A stretch of DNA of 64,000 nt, taken from contig JBJOKE010000091.1 in NCBI GenBank assembly GCA_046046245.1, forward strand, positions 62,001 to 126,000. Reading direction: 5' to 3'. Shown here in pieces: positions 43,701 to 57,129 of the stretch. Both the position numbers and the translations under genes were made by a program. A model generated the notes under the pieces. That model did no database searches. It saw only the letters and a program-made list of their open reading frames with translations, and was not told the origin of the DNA. Source of the stretch: UBA4615 sp046046245 (lineage in GTDB: Bacteria > Pseudomonadota > Gammaproteobacteria > Burkholderiales > Burkholderiaceae_E). Numbering within the stretch: position 1 is the first letter of the stretch; the number at the start of each line of letters is the position of its first letter.

Positions 43701-44135
43701 ATGAAGGCTTCGTATCGGCTGCTTGCGACGGCACTGGCCGTCGCGTTCCTGGGCGGCACGGCACTCGCGCAGTCGCGTGCGCCTCAGCCGCGCGATCTCG
43801 GCAGGAGCGAGTTCGAGTCGAACTGCGCGAGCTGCCACGGCGTGCAGGGCAAGGGGGACGGCGTGCTGCGTCCCTGGCTCACGCGCAGTGCGCCCGACCT
43901 GACCGCGCTCGCACGCAACAACGGCGGGGTGTTGCCGGTCGCGCGGATCTACGCGGTGATCGAGGGCACGGAGCAGCCCTCCCCGCACGGCACGCGGGAC
44001 ATGCCGGCCTGGGGATTCGAGTACCGCACGCGCGCCGCCGAGCACTACGGCGAGGCCCCGTACGACCCCGAGGCCTACGTCCGCGCGCGGGTGCTGGCGC
44101 TGATCGACTACCTGGCTCGGTTGCAGGCGCGCTGA
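43701..44135 (+). CDS. class I c-type cytochrome, periplasmic
   Basis: 144 residues with a signal peptide cleaved near ALA|QS (residue 23). A single haem motif NCASCHG (Cys42, Cys45, His46) and a probable axial Met in TRDMPAWGFEY. A small soluble electron carrier or oxidase/reductase partner. Under a predicted FNR/Anr-type promoter and flanked by the acs-PDH operon and a flavoprotein fusion with similar promoters, so it is probably used under low oxygen. The electron acceptor is unknown. Confidence 0.92.
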   Translation: MKASYRLLATALAVAFLGGTALAQSRAPQPRDLGRSEFESNCASCHGVQGKGDGVLRPWLTRSAPDLTALARNNGGVLPVARIYAVIEGTEQPSPHGTRDMPAWGFEYRTRAAEHYGEAPYDPEAYVRARVLALIDYLARLQAR

Positions 44136-44154
44136 TGCGCGGCGCCGCGCCGCC

Positions 44155-44196
44155 TTGATGGGGATCAAGGGCGAACGTCCGAGATCGATCTACCGT
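44155..44196 (+). promoter_or_regulatory. perfect FNR/Anr box plus -10 of the flavoprotein fusion gene
   Basis: TTGAT-GGGG-ATCAA at 44155-44168 is a full consensus FNR site. A -10 TACCGT at 44191-44196 puts the start near 44203, exactly 41.5 bp from the box centre. The leader to the ATG at 44338 is ~135 nt. Confidence 0.8.
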
Positions 44197-44337
44197 GATC
44201 AGCGCCTCGGTCGCCGGGGGCCATGCGGGATCCCGACGCCCTCGGCACCGACGCGCCGCGCCGACCTGCGGGACGGCCTGCGCACCACGGGACCCTGGCC
44301 GGCATCCCCCGCCACGATCGATCGTTTCGGAAAGAAG

Positions 44338-46611
<2,274 letters not shown>

Positions 46612-46650
46612 CCGGAGCGCCACGGGCGGAGGACGCGCGCGAGGCGCCCG

Positions 46651-47408
46651 TCATGCCTTGAGCCGGTACCCCGTCCTGAAGATCCAGGTCACCACGCCCA
46701 GCGCGGCCACGAGGAACAGCGCGGTCACGCCGAGGCTCGTCGCGAGGCCCACGTCACCCGCGCCGTAGAAGCTCCATCGGAACCCGCTCACCAGGTAGAC
46801 CACCGGATTGAACAGCGCCACCGTCTGCCAGAACGGCGGCAGCATGTCGATCGAATAGAAGCTGCCGCCCAGGAAGGTCAGCGGCGTCACGATCAGCAGC
46901 GGCACGACCTGCAGCTTCTCGAAACCGTCGGCCCAGATCCCGATGATGAAGCCCACGAGGCTGAAGGTGACCGCGGTGAGCACGAGGTAGGCCAGCATCC
47001 AGACCGGATGCTCGATGCGCAGCGGCACGAACAGCGCCGCGGTGCCGAGGATGATCAGGCCGATCAGGATCGACTTGCTCGCCGCCGCCCCCACGTATCC
47101 GATCACGATCTCCAGGCTCGAGATCGGCGCCGACAGCAGCTCGTAGATCGTGCCGCTGAAGCGCGGGAAGTAGATGCCGAAGGACGCGTTGGAGATGCTC
47201 TGCGTCAGCAGCGACAGCATGACCAGCCCCGGCACGATGAAGGCGCCGTAGCTGACCCCGCCCACCTCCGGGATGCGCGAGCCGATGGCCGCCCCGAAGA
47301 CGATGAAGTAGAGCGAGGTGGAGATCACCGGCGAGAGGATGCTGCCCATCAGCGTGCGCCGCGTGCGCGCCATCTCGAAGCCGTAGATCGCGCGGATCGA
47401 TGCGAGGT

Positions 47409-47412
<4 letters not shown>
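46651..47412 (-). CDS. ABC-2 type transporter permease
   Basis: 253 residues, six membrane helices. SPVISTSLYFIVFGAAIGSR, FIVPGLVMLSLLTQSISNAS, PLTFLGGSFYSIDMLPPFWQ and NPVVYLVSGFRWSFYG are the ABC-2/NodJ-type permease motifs. Overlaps the ATPase gene by 4 bp. A two-component exporter, often for polysaccharides, drugs or lipids; the substrate is not defined. Confidence 0.93.
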
Positions 47413-48338
<926 letters not shown>

Positions 48339-48381
48339 GGACGCAGGATAGCCCGGCGGCGGCCGGCCCCGGCCCCGGACG

Positions 48382-49941
<1,560 letters not shown>

Positions 49942-49945
49942 CGCA

Positions 49946-50947
49946 TCATGCCCCGTCGTCGTCGGGACGCCGCCCGAGTGCGCGCAGGCCCCACTTCTGC
50001 GCGAGGGTGGGCGCACGCCCCGGCGTGCTCCACGGACACACGGCCACGCAGATCGCGCAGCCGAAGGTCTCGTTGAAGTACGGGATGCACCGATCGAAGT
50101 CGACCCACCACTTCTCCACGCCTCGCACCATCGCCTTCTCGTCGTGGATCGCGCCCGGCGGGCAGGCCTGGGTGCACACCTGGCAGCGCGTGCAGAACGC
50201 GTCCGCACCGAAGACGTCGGGCGCATCGGCCGCGAGCGGCATGTCGGTCTCGACCGCGGCGAGGCGGAACGCGCTGCCGAGCTGCCGGTTGATGAGCGAA
50301 CCGTGCTTGCCGAGTTCGCCCATGCCGGCGGCGATCGCGGCAGGAACCAGGCTGAGTCCGTGCACCCAGGGCCCGGCGTGCATGCGGGCCCGATAGCCGC
50401 GCGCGAGGATCCAGTCGGCCACCCGCGCGGCCACGCGGGCACCGCGGTTGTACTGGTTGGCGACCTCGACCTGCGCGATCGGATTCTCGAAGGTCGACGG
50501 TTGCTGCGAGAGCATCCCGTGATCCATGGCCACCGCGAAGACGACGACGTTGGGCAGGTCGAGCGGATAGCCTTCGTAGATCCACTCCGGCTCGATCCGG
50601 GCGACACCGACCTGATCGGCCTCGTTCGCGAGCGCATGCGCCTTCACCAGCGCGGTCCATTCGTCCGCCGGCCTCGTCTGCGCGGGCTCGGCGGGCTCGC
50701 CGCGCGGGCGCGGGCCGCGATCGGCGTTCGCGTAGACCGCGTGGAGCGCGGGAACGCTGTTGTAGCGCGCGACCACCGCGTCCTGCAGCCGTCCGAACGG
50801 GTGGCCGGCGGTGTGCCTCATCCAGAAGATCTGGCGAGGCCGACGCCGGCTCGTCTCGCCCACGCCGTTGAACGCGTTGCCGGACTCCGTCGGCAGCAGG
50901 TCGTGGTGCTCGGGGGCGGGTGTCCAATCCTGTCTTCTGCGTGCCAT
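49946..50947 (-). CDS. reductive-dehalogenase-like (RdhA/QueG-type) 2x[4Fe-4S] protein
   Basis: 333 residues from the ATG at 50947. MGELGKHGSLINRQLGSAFR resembles the cobalamin-binding core of RdhA and QueG proteins. Two clusters follow: Cys252/255/258/262 in CTRCQVCTQACPPGAI, and Cys287 then Cys297/300/304 in DFDRCIPYFN...CAICVAVCPWS, spacing typical of RdhA. No Tat signal and no fused flavin-reductase domain, so a soluble, non-respiratory type. Whether it removes a halogen or does other B12-Fe/S reduction is unknown. Linked to an acyl-CoA ligase and divergent from a LuxR regulator. Confidence 0.75.
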   Translation of the reverse strand: MARRRQDWTPAPEHHDLLPTESGNAFNGVGETSRRRPRQIFWMRHTAGHPFGRLQDAVVARYNSVPALHAVYANADRGPRPRGEPAEPAQTRPADEWTALVKAHALANEADQVGVARIEPEWIYEGYPLDLPNVVVFAVAMDHGMLSQQPSTFENPIAQVEVANQYNRGARVAARVADWILARGYRARMHAGPWVHGLSLVPAAIAAGMGELGKHGSLINRQLGSAFRLAAVETDMPLAADAPDVFGADAFCTRCQVCTQACPPGAIHDEKAMVRGVEKWWVDFDRCIPYFNETFGCAICVAVCPWSTPGRAPTLAQKWGLRALGRRPDDDGA

Positions 50948-50950
50948 GCC

Positions 50951-50987
50951 CGCATTGCACCCTCCCGCGGCGCGCCCGCGCAATGCG
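50951..50987. promoter_or_regulatory. interrupted palindrome in the rdhA-like/luxR divergent region
   Basis: CGCATTGC (50951-50958) and GCAATGCG (50980-50987): perfect 8-bp arms with a 21-nt spacer, 3 bp upstream of the rdhA-like ATG (50947). Could be an operator with half-sites two helical turns apart or a leader hairpin. Confidence 0.4.
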
Positions 50988-51047
50988 ATGCGTCCCCCTC
51001 GGGGGGGACGGCGGGCCGGTCGAGCCCGGACCCCGCAGGCAGGGCGC

Positions 51048-51053
51048 TAGAAT
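51048..51053 (+). promoter_or_regulatory. candidate -10 of the LuxR-type regulator gene
   Basis: TAGAAT stands out in GC-rich DNA 44 bp before the regulator ATG; the region 17 bp upstream is a poor -35 match, suggesting an activator-dependent promoter. Confidence 0.35.
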
Positions 51054-51096
51054 GGCCGGACGCGATCCGCAGGGTTCGCGTCGTCCGGAGCATGCG

Positions 51097-51897
51097 ATGA
51101 AGCAGTGGACCGTACTGCCTTCGACCTGGTCGGGAACCGTCGACGGGCGCCTCGCGCTGGCCGCCGTCGAGCTGGCAGGCCGGCCGGGCTTCGCCGAAGG
51201 GTTGCTGCGCGAGATCGACCGGATCGCGTGCTTCGACCACTGCACCGTCTTTCGCTTCGCCGACGACCGGACAGGTCGGCCGGGCTGCGAGGTGGTCGAC
51301 GCGGCGAGCCGCCATCGGCAAGCGACCGCGCAGCAGACGTCCGCACTCTACGCCGACCGGTTCGCGAACCTGGACCCCAACCTGCGCTGCGTGGAGCGCG
51401 GCGCCGGTGCGGGCGACGCCATCCATGCGACCCACTTCGCCGCGAGCGAACTGCCGCATGCCGACTACCGCGATGCCTGCTACGTCCGCAACGGCCTGAT
51501 CGACCGGGTCTCGCTGATGGGCTGGGCGGACACGCGCCGAGCCGTCTCGCTCAACTTCTACCGCAGCCGGCGCCATGGTCAGACGACCCGGCACGAATGC
51601 GCCGCCCTCCTGCAGGCATCGCCCATCCTGCTGCGCGCCGCGATGCGCCACGCCGACGCGCTCGACCCGACCCGTGCACCGGGCGGCGCGGACCTGCTCG
51701 CCCGGCTCGCCGACGCCAGCGCGCTCACGCCGCGCGAGCGGGAGGTGATCGCGCTCGTCCTGGACGGCGCGTCGGTCGCCGAGGCCGCGGCCCGGATGGG
51801 CGTGCGGCCCAGCACCGCCATCACCCTGAAGAAGCGCGGATTCGGGCGGCTCCGGGTGCGTTCGAAGGAAGACCTGCTGCGCCGCCTCGCGGCGTGA
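51097..51897 (+). CDS. LuxR-type (HTH) transcriptional regulator
   Basis: 266 residues from the ATG at 51097. The C-terminal GerE-type HTH (about 205-262) reads LTPREREVIALVLDGASVAE then AAARMGVRPSTAITLKKRGF. The N-terminal ~190 residues look like an unrecognised sensor domain (FDHCTVFRFADDR, ADYRDACYVRNGLIDRVSLM, AVSLNFYRSRRHG); it lacks the phospho-Asp receiver pattern. Divergent from the rdhA-like operon and its probable regulator. Confidence 0.88.
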   Translation: MKQWTVLPSTWSGTVDGRLALAAVELAGRPGFAEGLLREIDRIACFDHCTVFRFADDRTGRPGCEVVDAASRHRQATAQQTSALYADRFANLDPNLRCVERGAGAGDAIHATHFAASELPHADYRDACYVRNGLIDRVSLMGWADTRRAVSLNFYRSRRHGQTTRHECAALLQASPILLRAAMRHADALDPTRAPGGADLLARLADASALTPREREVIALVLDGASVAEAAARMGVRPSTAITLKKRGFGRLRVRSKEDLLRRLAA

Positions 51898-51949
51898 GCG
51901 CCCGAGGTTCGAGCCTCCGCGGCCCCTGCCCGGTCACGGTGACCGCGGT

Positions 51950-52930
<981 letters not shown>

Positions 52931-52977
52931 GGCTCTCGGGTCTCCGCGCACGTCGCTCGTGCAGTGTCCGTGTCCCG

Positions 52978-53007
52978 ACTATACCCGCGGACCTCGGGAG
53001 GTCCGCG
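52978..53007 (-). promoter_or_regulatory. aldo/keto reductase promoter with palindromic operator
   Basis: On minus, -10 TATAGT (52983 to 52978) is preceded by a perfect palindrome CGCGGACCTC-GG-GAGGTCCGCG (52986-53007), which covers the spacer and likely -35. That placement fits a repressor or MerR-type activator site. No regulator gene is adjacent. Confidence 0.5.
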
Positions 53008-53125
53008 CGTCCGCACGCAGGCCGCTCGGGGCGCGGCCGCATCGGTCTTACCGGCCGGCGTTGGACGTCTGCCCCGCGGGCGGGATGACCGATCGGCGCC
53101 GCCGCTCGAACTCGCGCACCACTAG

Positions 53126-53887
53126 AGGGCCCGTTCGTCGGTCGCCCTTGTCGTCGCCGGTACGCTTGCCTCCACCGCTTGGGCCAGCCCGATCGAGATC
53201 GCGGGCTCCACGACCGTGCACAAGGCGATCATCGAGCCCGTCGGCGGCGCCGCGAAGACCGCGACTGGTATCGAGGTCAAGATGCTGCCCGTAGGTACCG
53301 GACGCGGCCTGCAGATGCTCGCCGAAGGCCGGGTGCCGCTCGCCGCGGTGTCGGACTCTCTCGAGGACTCGATCGCCGCGGCGAAGAAGGGGGGCCTCGC
53401 CCAGGTGCCCGGCAATCTCAAGTTGCACACGATGTACGTCGAGAAGCTGGTGCCGATCCTGCATCCCGACAACCCGGTCAAGGCCCTGACGCGCGACCAG
53501 CTGCGCGGCCTGTTGACCGGGAAGATCTCCAACTGGAAGGAGTTGGGCGGGACCGACGCCGCCGTGACGGTGGTCGTCCCCGCGCCTGGCTCCGGCACGC
53601 GTGGCGCGATCGACAAGATGATCCTCGACGGCCAGCCGGTCGGCGACTCGGTGAAGGTGCTGCGGACCGCGACGGCCGAGCTCGCCGAGGTGGCGCGTGA
53701 TCGCAACGCGGTCGGGATCGTCGGCGACGGCGCGGCCAGCTCGATGGGCGGCAAGGTGAAGGAGATCGCGGGCCCCGACGTCTCCCGTCCGCTCGGTTTC
53801 GTCACCGTCGGCGATCCGACGCCCGAGGTCGCGAAGCTGCTCGGCTGGCTGAAGACGCCCGAGGCGCAGAAGCTGTTCATCAAGTGA
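53126..53887 (+). CDS. PstS-like periplasmic phosphate-binding protein, start codon missing (possible pseudogene)
   Basis: The frame is open from the TAG at 53123 and encodes a signal-like segment RSSVALVVAGTLASTAWA, then SPIEIAGSTTVHKAIIEPVG, LTRDQLRGLLTGKISNWKEL and APGSGTRGAIDKMIL, which match PstS/PBP2 phosphate-binding proteins. There is no ATG, GTG or TTG between 53126 and the GTG at 53216, which lies inside the mature domain. An ATG at 53085 (MTDRRRRSNSRTT) is in another frame, so a one-base frameshift could have separated the start. Either a broken gene or a sequence error. Followed closely by a chemoreceptor. Confidence 0.65.
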   Translation, partial: RARSSVALVVAGTLASTAWASPIEIAGSTTVHKAIIEPVGGAAKTATGIEVKMLPVGTGRGLQMLAEGRVPLAAVSDSLEDSIAAAKKGGLAQVPGNLKLHTMYVEKLVPILHPDNPVKALTRDQLRGLLTGKISNWKELGGTDAAVTVVVPAPGSGTRGAIDKMILDGQPVGDSVKVLRTATAELAEVARDRNAVGIVGDGAASSMGGKVKEIAGPDVSRPLGFVTVGDPTPEVAKLLGWLKTPEAQKLFIK

Positions 53888-53920
53888 CGCGGGCCACGGC
53901 TCAACGACGAGGAACGGACC

Positions 53921-55489
53921 ATGTTCAATACGGTGGCTGGACGGATGTCGACCGCGTTCGTCGCGGTCGCGGTCGGCATGGCTGCAGTCGTCGCCGCGGC
54001 GATCGTCGGCCTGCGCGACGCGCGCCAGGAGATCGATGCGCTCGCGACGAAGCGACTCGCGGAGATGGGCACGATCGCCTCGCTGGAAACGGGATCTTCC
54101 GCGCAGGCCGTGACGGTGCGGGACCTGGGGCTGATCGAGGACGTGAAGGTCCAGGACACCCTGCTCGCCGAACTCAAGAAGACCGATGCGCACATGACGG
54201 CGCAGCTCGAGGCGCTGCGGGGCACGGCAGCCGCCGAGCCCGCGCTTGCCGCGTCGATCGCTGAACTGGAAGCGGCGCTGGCCAAGGTCGGTGGCGTGCG
54301 GACGAAGGTCCTGGCCGCGATCGACGAGGCCCGCTTCGACGACCTGCGTCCGCTGCTCGTCGACGAGTTCCGACCGGCGCAGGCCGATCTGACTCGCCGG
54401 TTGGACGCGCTCGGCGACGCGCGGGCCGAAGTGGCCCGCCCCCATGCGGCGGCGACCGCCGCGCGGATCGATTCGTTCCAGTGGGGCCTCGTGGCCGGCC
54501 TGCTCGCAGCAGTGGTGGTGGCGACCGGAATCGGCGCGTGGACCGTCCGCTCGCTGACGCGGACCCTCGGCGGAGAACCCGCCGCCGCCGCGGACGCGCT
54601 TCGCGCAATCTCCAATGGCGACCTCACGACCCGGGTCACGGTGGCCGCGAACGACCGCGACAGCGTGATGGCGACACTCGCGCAGACTCAGTCCGCGCTC
54701 GTGGCGTTGGTCGACCAGGTCCGACGCAGCGCCGACTCGGTCGCGCTCGCCAGCACCGAGATCGCGACCGGCAACCAGGACCTCAGCCGCCGGACCGAGC
54801 AGCAGGCGAGCGCGCTGCAGGAGGCGGCCGCCACGATGGAGCAGCTCGGCTCGGCGGTGTCGAACAACGCGGGGAACGCCGTCGAGGCCGATCGCCTCGC
54901 GCGGACCGCGTCGGAGGTCGCCGAGCGGGGCGGGTCGGTGGTCGGCGAGGTGATCGCGACGATGAAGGACATCGACGCGGGCTCCCGCCGGATCGTCGAC
55001 ATCATCGGCGTGATAGATGGCATCGCGTTCCAGACGAACATCCTCGCGCTGAACGCGGCCGTGGAGGCCGCCCGTGCCGGAGAGCAGGGGCGGGGCTTCG
55101 CGGTCGTCGCGAGCGAGGTCCGCACGCTGGCACAGCGCAGCGCGGACGCCGCACGCGAGATCAAGTCGCTGATCAGCACGAGCATCGATCAGGTCACGCG
55201 GGGTACGCAATCGGTCGACCGCGCGGGTTCGACCATGACCGAGGTGGTCGGCTCGATCGCAGAGGTGACGCGCCGAGTCAACGCGATCAGCAGCGCGACG
55301 CAGCAGCAGAGCGCCGGCGTCGCGCAGGTCGGCGAGGCCGTCCAGCAGCTCGATCGCGGCACGCAGCAGAACGCCGCGCTCGTGGAGCAGAGCGCGGCGG
55401 CCGCCGACGCACTGAGGAGCCAGGCCGAGCGACTGGTCGAAGCGGTCTCCGCGTTCCGGACCTCGCCGGCCGCGTCGGATCGGGGCTGA
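53921..55489 (+). CDS. methyl-accepting chemotaxis protein
   Basis: 522 residues. TM1 (about 10-30), a four-helix-bundle-like periplasmic region (about 31-188), TM2 (about 188-208), HAMP (RTLGGEPAAAADALRAISNG), then a long signalling coiled coil with tip DGIAFQTNILALNAAVEAAR and AGEQGRGFAVVASEVRTLAQ. Couples ligand or binding-protein sensing to CheA/CheW. The preceding PstS-like protein, 33 bp upstream, might present its ligand to this receptor. Confidence 0.94.
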   Translation: MFNTVAGRMSTAFVAVAVGMAAVVAAAIVGLRDARQEIDALATKRLAEMGTIASLETGSSAQAVTVRDLGLIEDVKVQDTLLAELKKTDAHMTAQLEALRGTAAAEPALAASIAELEAALAKVGGVRTKVLAAIDEARFDDLRPLLVDEFRPAQADLTRRLDALGDARAEVARPHAAATAARIDSFQWGLVAGLLAAVVVATGIGAWTVRSLTRTLGGEPAAAADALRAISNGDLTTRVTVAANDRDSVMATLAQTQSALVALVDQVRRSADSVALASTEIATGNQDLSRRTEQQASALQEAAATMEQLGSAVSNNAGNAVEADRLARTASEVAERGGSVVGEVIATMKDIDAGSRRIVDIIGVIDGIAFQTNILALNAAVEAARAGEQGRGFAVVASEVRTLAQRSADAAREIKSLISTSIDQVTRGTQSVDRAGSTMTEVVGSIAEVTRRVNAISSATQQQSAGVAQVGEAVQQLDRGTQQNAALVEQSAAAADALRSQAERLVEAVSAFRTSPAASDRG

Positions 55490-56020
55490 TCGGACGCGCT
55501 CGGCGCGCTGCCGTGGCACGGTCGACGTCGTCGGCCGTCTCGCGCAGCCGGTGGAGCATCGCCGCCGCATCCGAGTCGCGGCTGTCGAGCGGCTGCGCGA
55601 GCGCCCCGGATGCATCGCAGGCTCAACGCAGCCGGTGGACGACGCCCACCGCGAGGGCCGTGCCCGCGGTCCGCTCGGCCACCGGACCGTCGGCCGGCGA
55701 CCCCTCGCGCAGCCGCCTCGCCACCGAGGTCACCACGGACCACGGACCGTGCACCTCCCGGCGCAGCGCCGCGCCGAACGCGGCCTGTGTCCGCCCGGAC
55801 GGGAAGGCGACGGTGGACAGGCCGCTCGCCGCCGGCACCGGCACCGGCACCGGCAGCCCGAATTCGGCGTCGAACATCCGTGGTCGTGACCTGAGCCAGC
55901 GGCATCACGAGCGGCGCCTCGGCCCGCCCGCGCGGGTTGTCGCGTCGCCGCGGCCCGGGGACAATGCGCGCGCCCCGGGCCGTCCGGCCCGGACGGCCTT
56001 CCACGAGTCCCGAGGACACC
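55490..56020. other. 531-bp region without a convincing gene
   Basis: The best open stretch is on minus: ATG at 55877 (MFDAEFGLPVPVPVPAAS) for 84 codons to a TGA at 55623, after which the same frame continues (GALAQPLDSRDSDAAAMLHR) into the 3' end of the chemoreceptor gene. No family recognised. Either a chance open frame of GC-rich DNA or a small decayed gene. The right end carries the RBS of the next gene. Confidence 0.5.
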
Positions 56021-57016
56021 ATGCCCGCCGCCGCCCCATCCGACATGAACGCCGCGATCCGCGGCCAGCACGGTCTCGAATTCGCCCGCGTCGCGCGACC
56101 GGTGCCCGGTGCGGACGACGTGCTCGTCCGCGTGCGCGCGGTCGCGCTGAACCGCGCCGATCTCGGTGTGCTCGCGGGCGGCCTGCACGGCGGCATCGGC
56201 GGGCCGGGCACGGTGCTCGGCATGGAGTGGGCGGGCGAGGTCGTCGAGGTCGGCGAGCGGGTCACCGGACACGCCCCCGGCGACCGCGTGATGGGCTTCG
56301 GTGCCGGTGCGTTCGCCGAGTACGTGGCCTGCGACCGCGGCCGCGTGCTGCCGGTGCCCGCCGGCATCGACGACACGCAGGCGGCCACGCTGCCCGTCGC
56401 GCTGCTGACGATGCACGACGCGCTGGTCACCAACGGCCGGCTGCAGCGCGGCCAGTCGGTCCTCGTGCAGGGTGCCTCGTCCGGCGTCGGACTGATGGCG
56501 CTGCAGATCGCGCGCCACCTCGGCGCGGCGACGGTGATCGGCAGCTCGACCCATGCGCAGCGGCGCGCCCGCCTGCACGAGTTCGGCGCCGACCTCGCGA
56601 TCGACACCACCGATCCGGCCTGGCCCGCGCGCGTGCTGGAGGCCACCGGCGGGCAGGGCGTGGACCTGGTGATCGACCAGCTCTCGGGCGCGTCGGTGAA
56701 CGGCAGCCTGGCCGCGACGCGCGTGCGCGGACGGATCGTCAACGTCGGACGGCTCGCGGGCATGAAGGGCGAGTTCGACTTCGACCTGCACGCGCTGCGG
56801 CGCATCGACTACGTCGGCGTGACCTTCAGGACGCGCAGCGCGGACGAGGTGCGCGAGATCCGCCGGCGGATGTGGGACGACCTGTCGCCGGCGGTCGCCG
56901 ACCGCACGCTGTCGCTGCCGATCGCGGCGACCTTCCCGTTCGAGCGGCTCGGCGAGGCGTTCGCGATGATGCGGGCGAACCTGCACTTCGGGAAGATCGT
57001 GGTGGCCGTCGGCTGA
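56021..57016 (+). CDS. zinc-independent quinone-oxidoreductase-like MDR enzyme
   Basis: 331 residues from the ATG at 56021. N-terminal GroES-like domain (VALNRADLGVLAGG, GMEWAGEVVEVGERVTGHAP) without structural-zinc cysteines, then a Rossmann domain with VLVQGASSGVGLMALQIARH. RIVNVGRLAGMKGEFDFDLH and TFRTRSADEVREI are typical of MDR quinone/enoyl reductases. NADPH-dependent reduction of a quinone or enone is likely. Located just before the second Liv operon, 113 bp upstream. Confidence 0.9.
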   Translation: MPAAAPSDMNAAIRGQHGLEFARVARPVPGADDVLVRVRAVALNRADLGVLAGGLHGGIGGPGTVLGMEWAGEVVEVGERVTGHAPGDRVMGFGAGAFAEYVACDRGRVLPVPAGIDDTQAATLPVALLTMHDALVTNGRLQRGQSVLVQGASSGVGLMALQIARHLGAATVIGSSTHAQRRARLHEFGADLAIDTTDPAWPARVLEATGGQGVDLVIDQLSGASVNGSLAATRVRGRIVNVGRLAGMKGEFDFDLHALRRIDYVGVTFRTRSADEVREIRRRMWDDLSPAVADRTLSLPIAATFPFERLGEAFAMMRANLHFGKIVVAVG

Positions 57017-57129
57017 GGCCGCGCCGATCGGCCTGCTTGACGGCGCAACAACGCCACCCTTATCGTCGGTCGCAGCGGGAGTCGGGCCTGGCCGGGAACG
57101 ACCGCGACACAATACACAGGAGGAGACGG

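Noticed and set aside
44155..44337. TTG at 44155 as an earlier start of the flavoprotein fusion
   Set aside because: It would add 61 poorly conserved residues and place the start codon inside a perfect FNR box upstream of the predicted transcription start; the ATG at 44338 directly precedes the FAD motif.
55287..55559. Minus-strand open frame (about 90 codons) at the end of the chemoreceptor gene
   Set aside because: Antisense to the conserved chemoreceptor C-terminus, Arg/Pro-rich, no recognisable domain.
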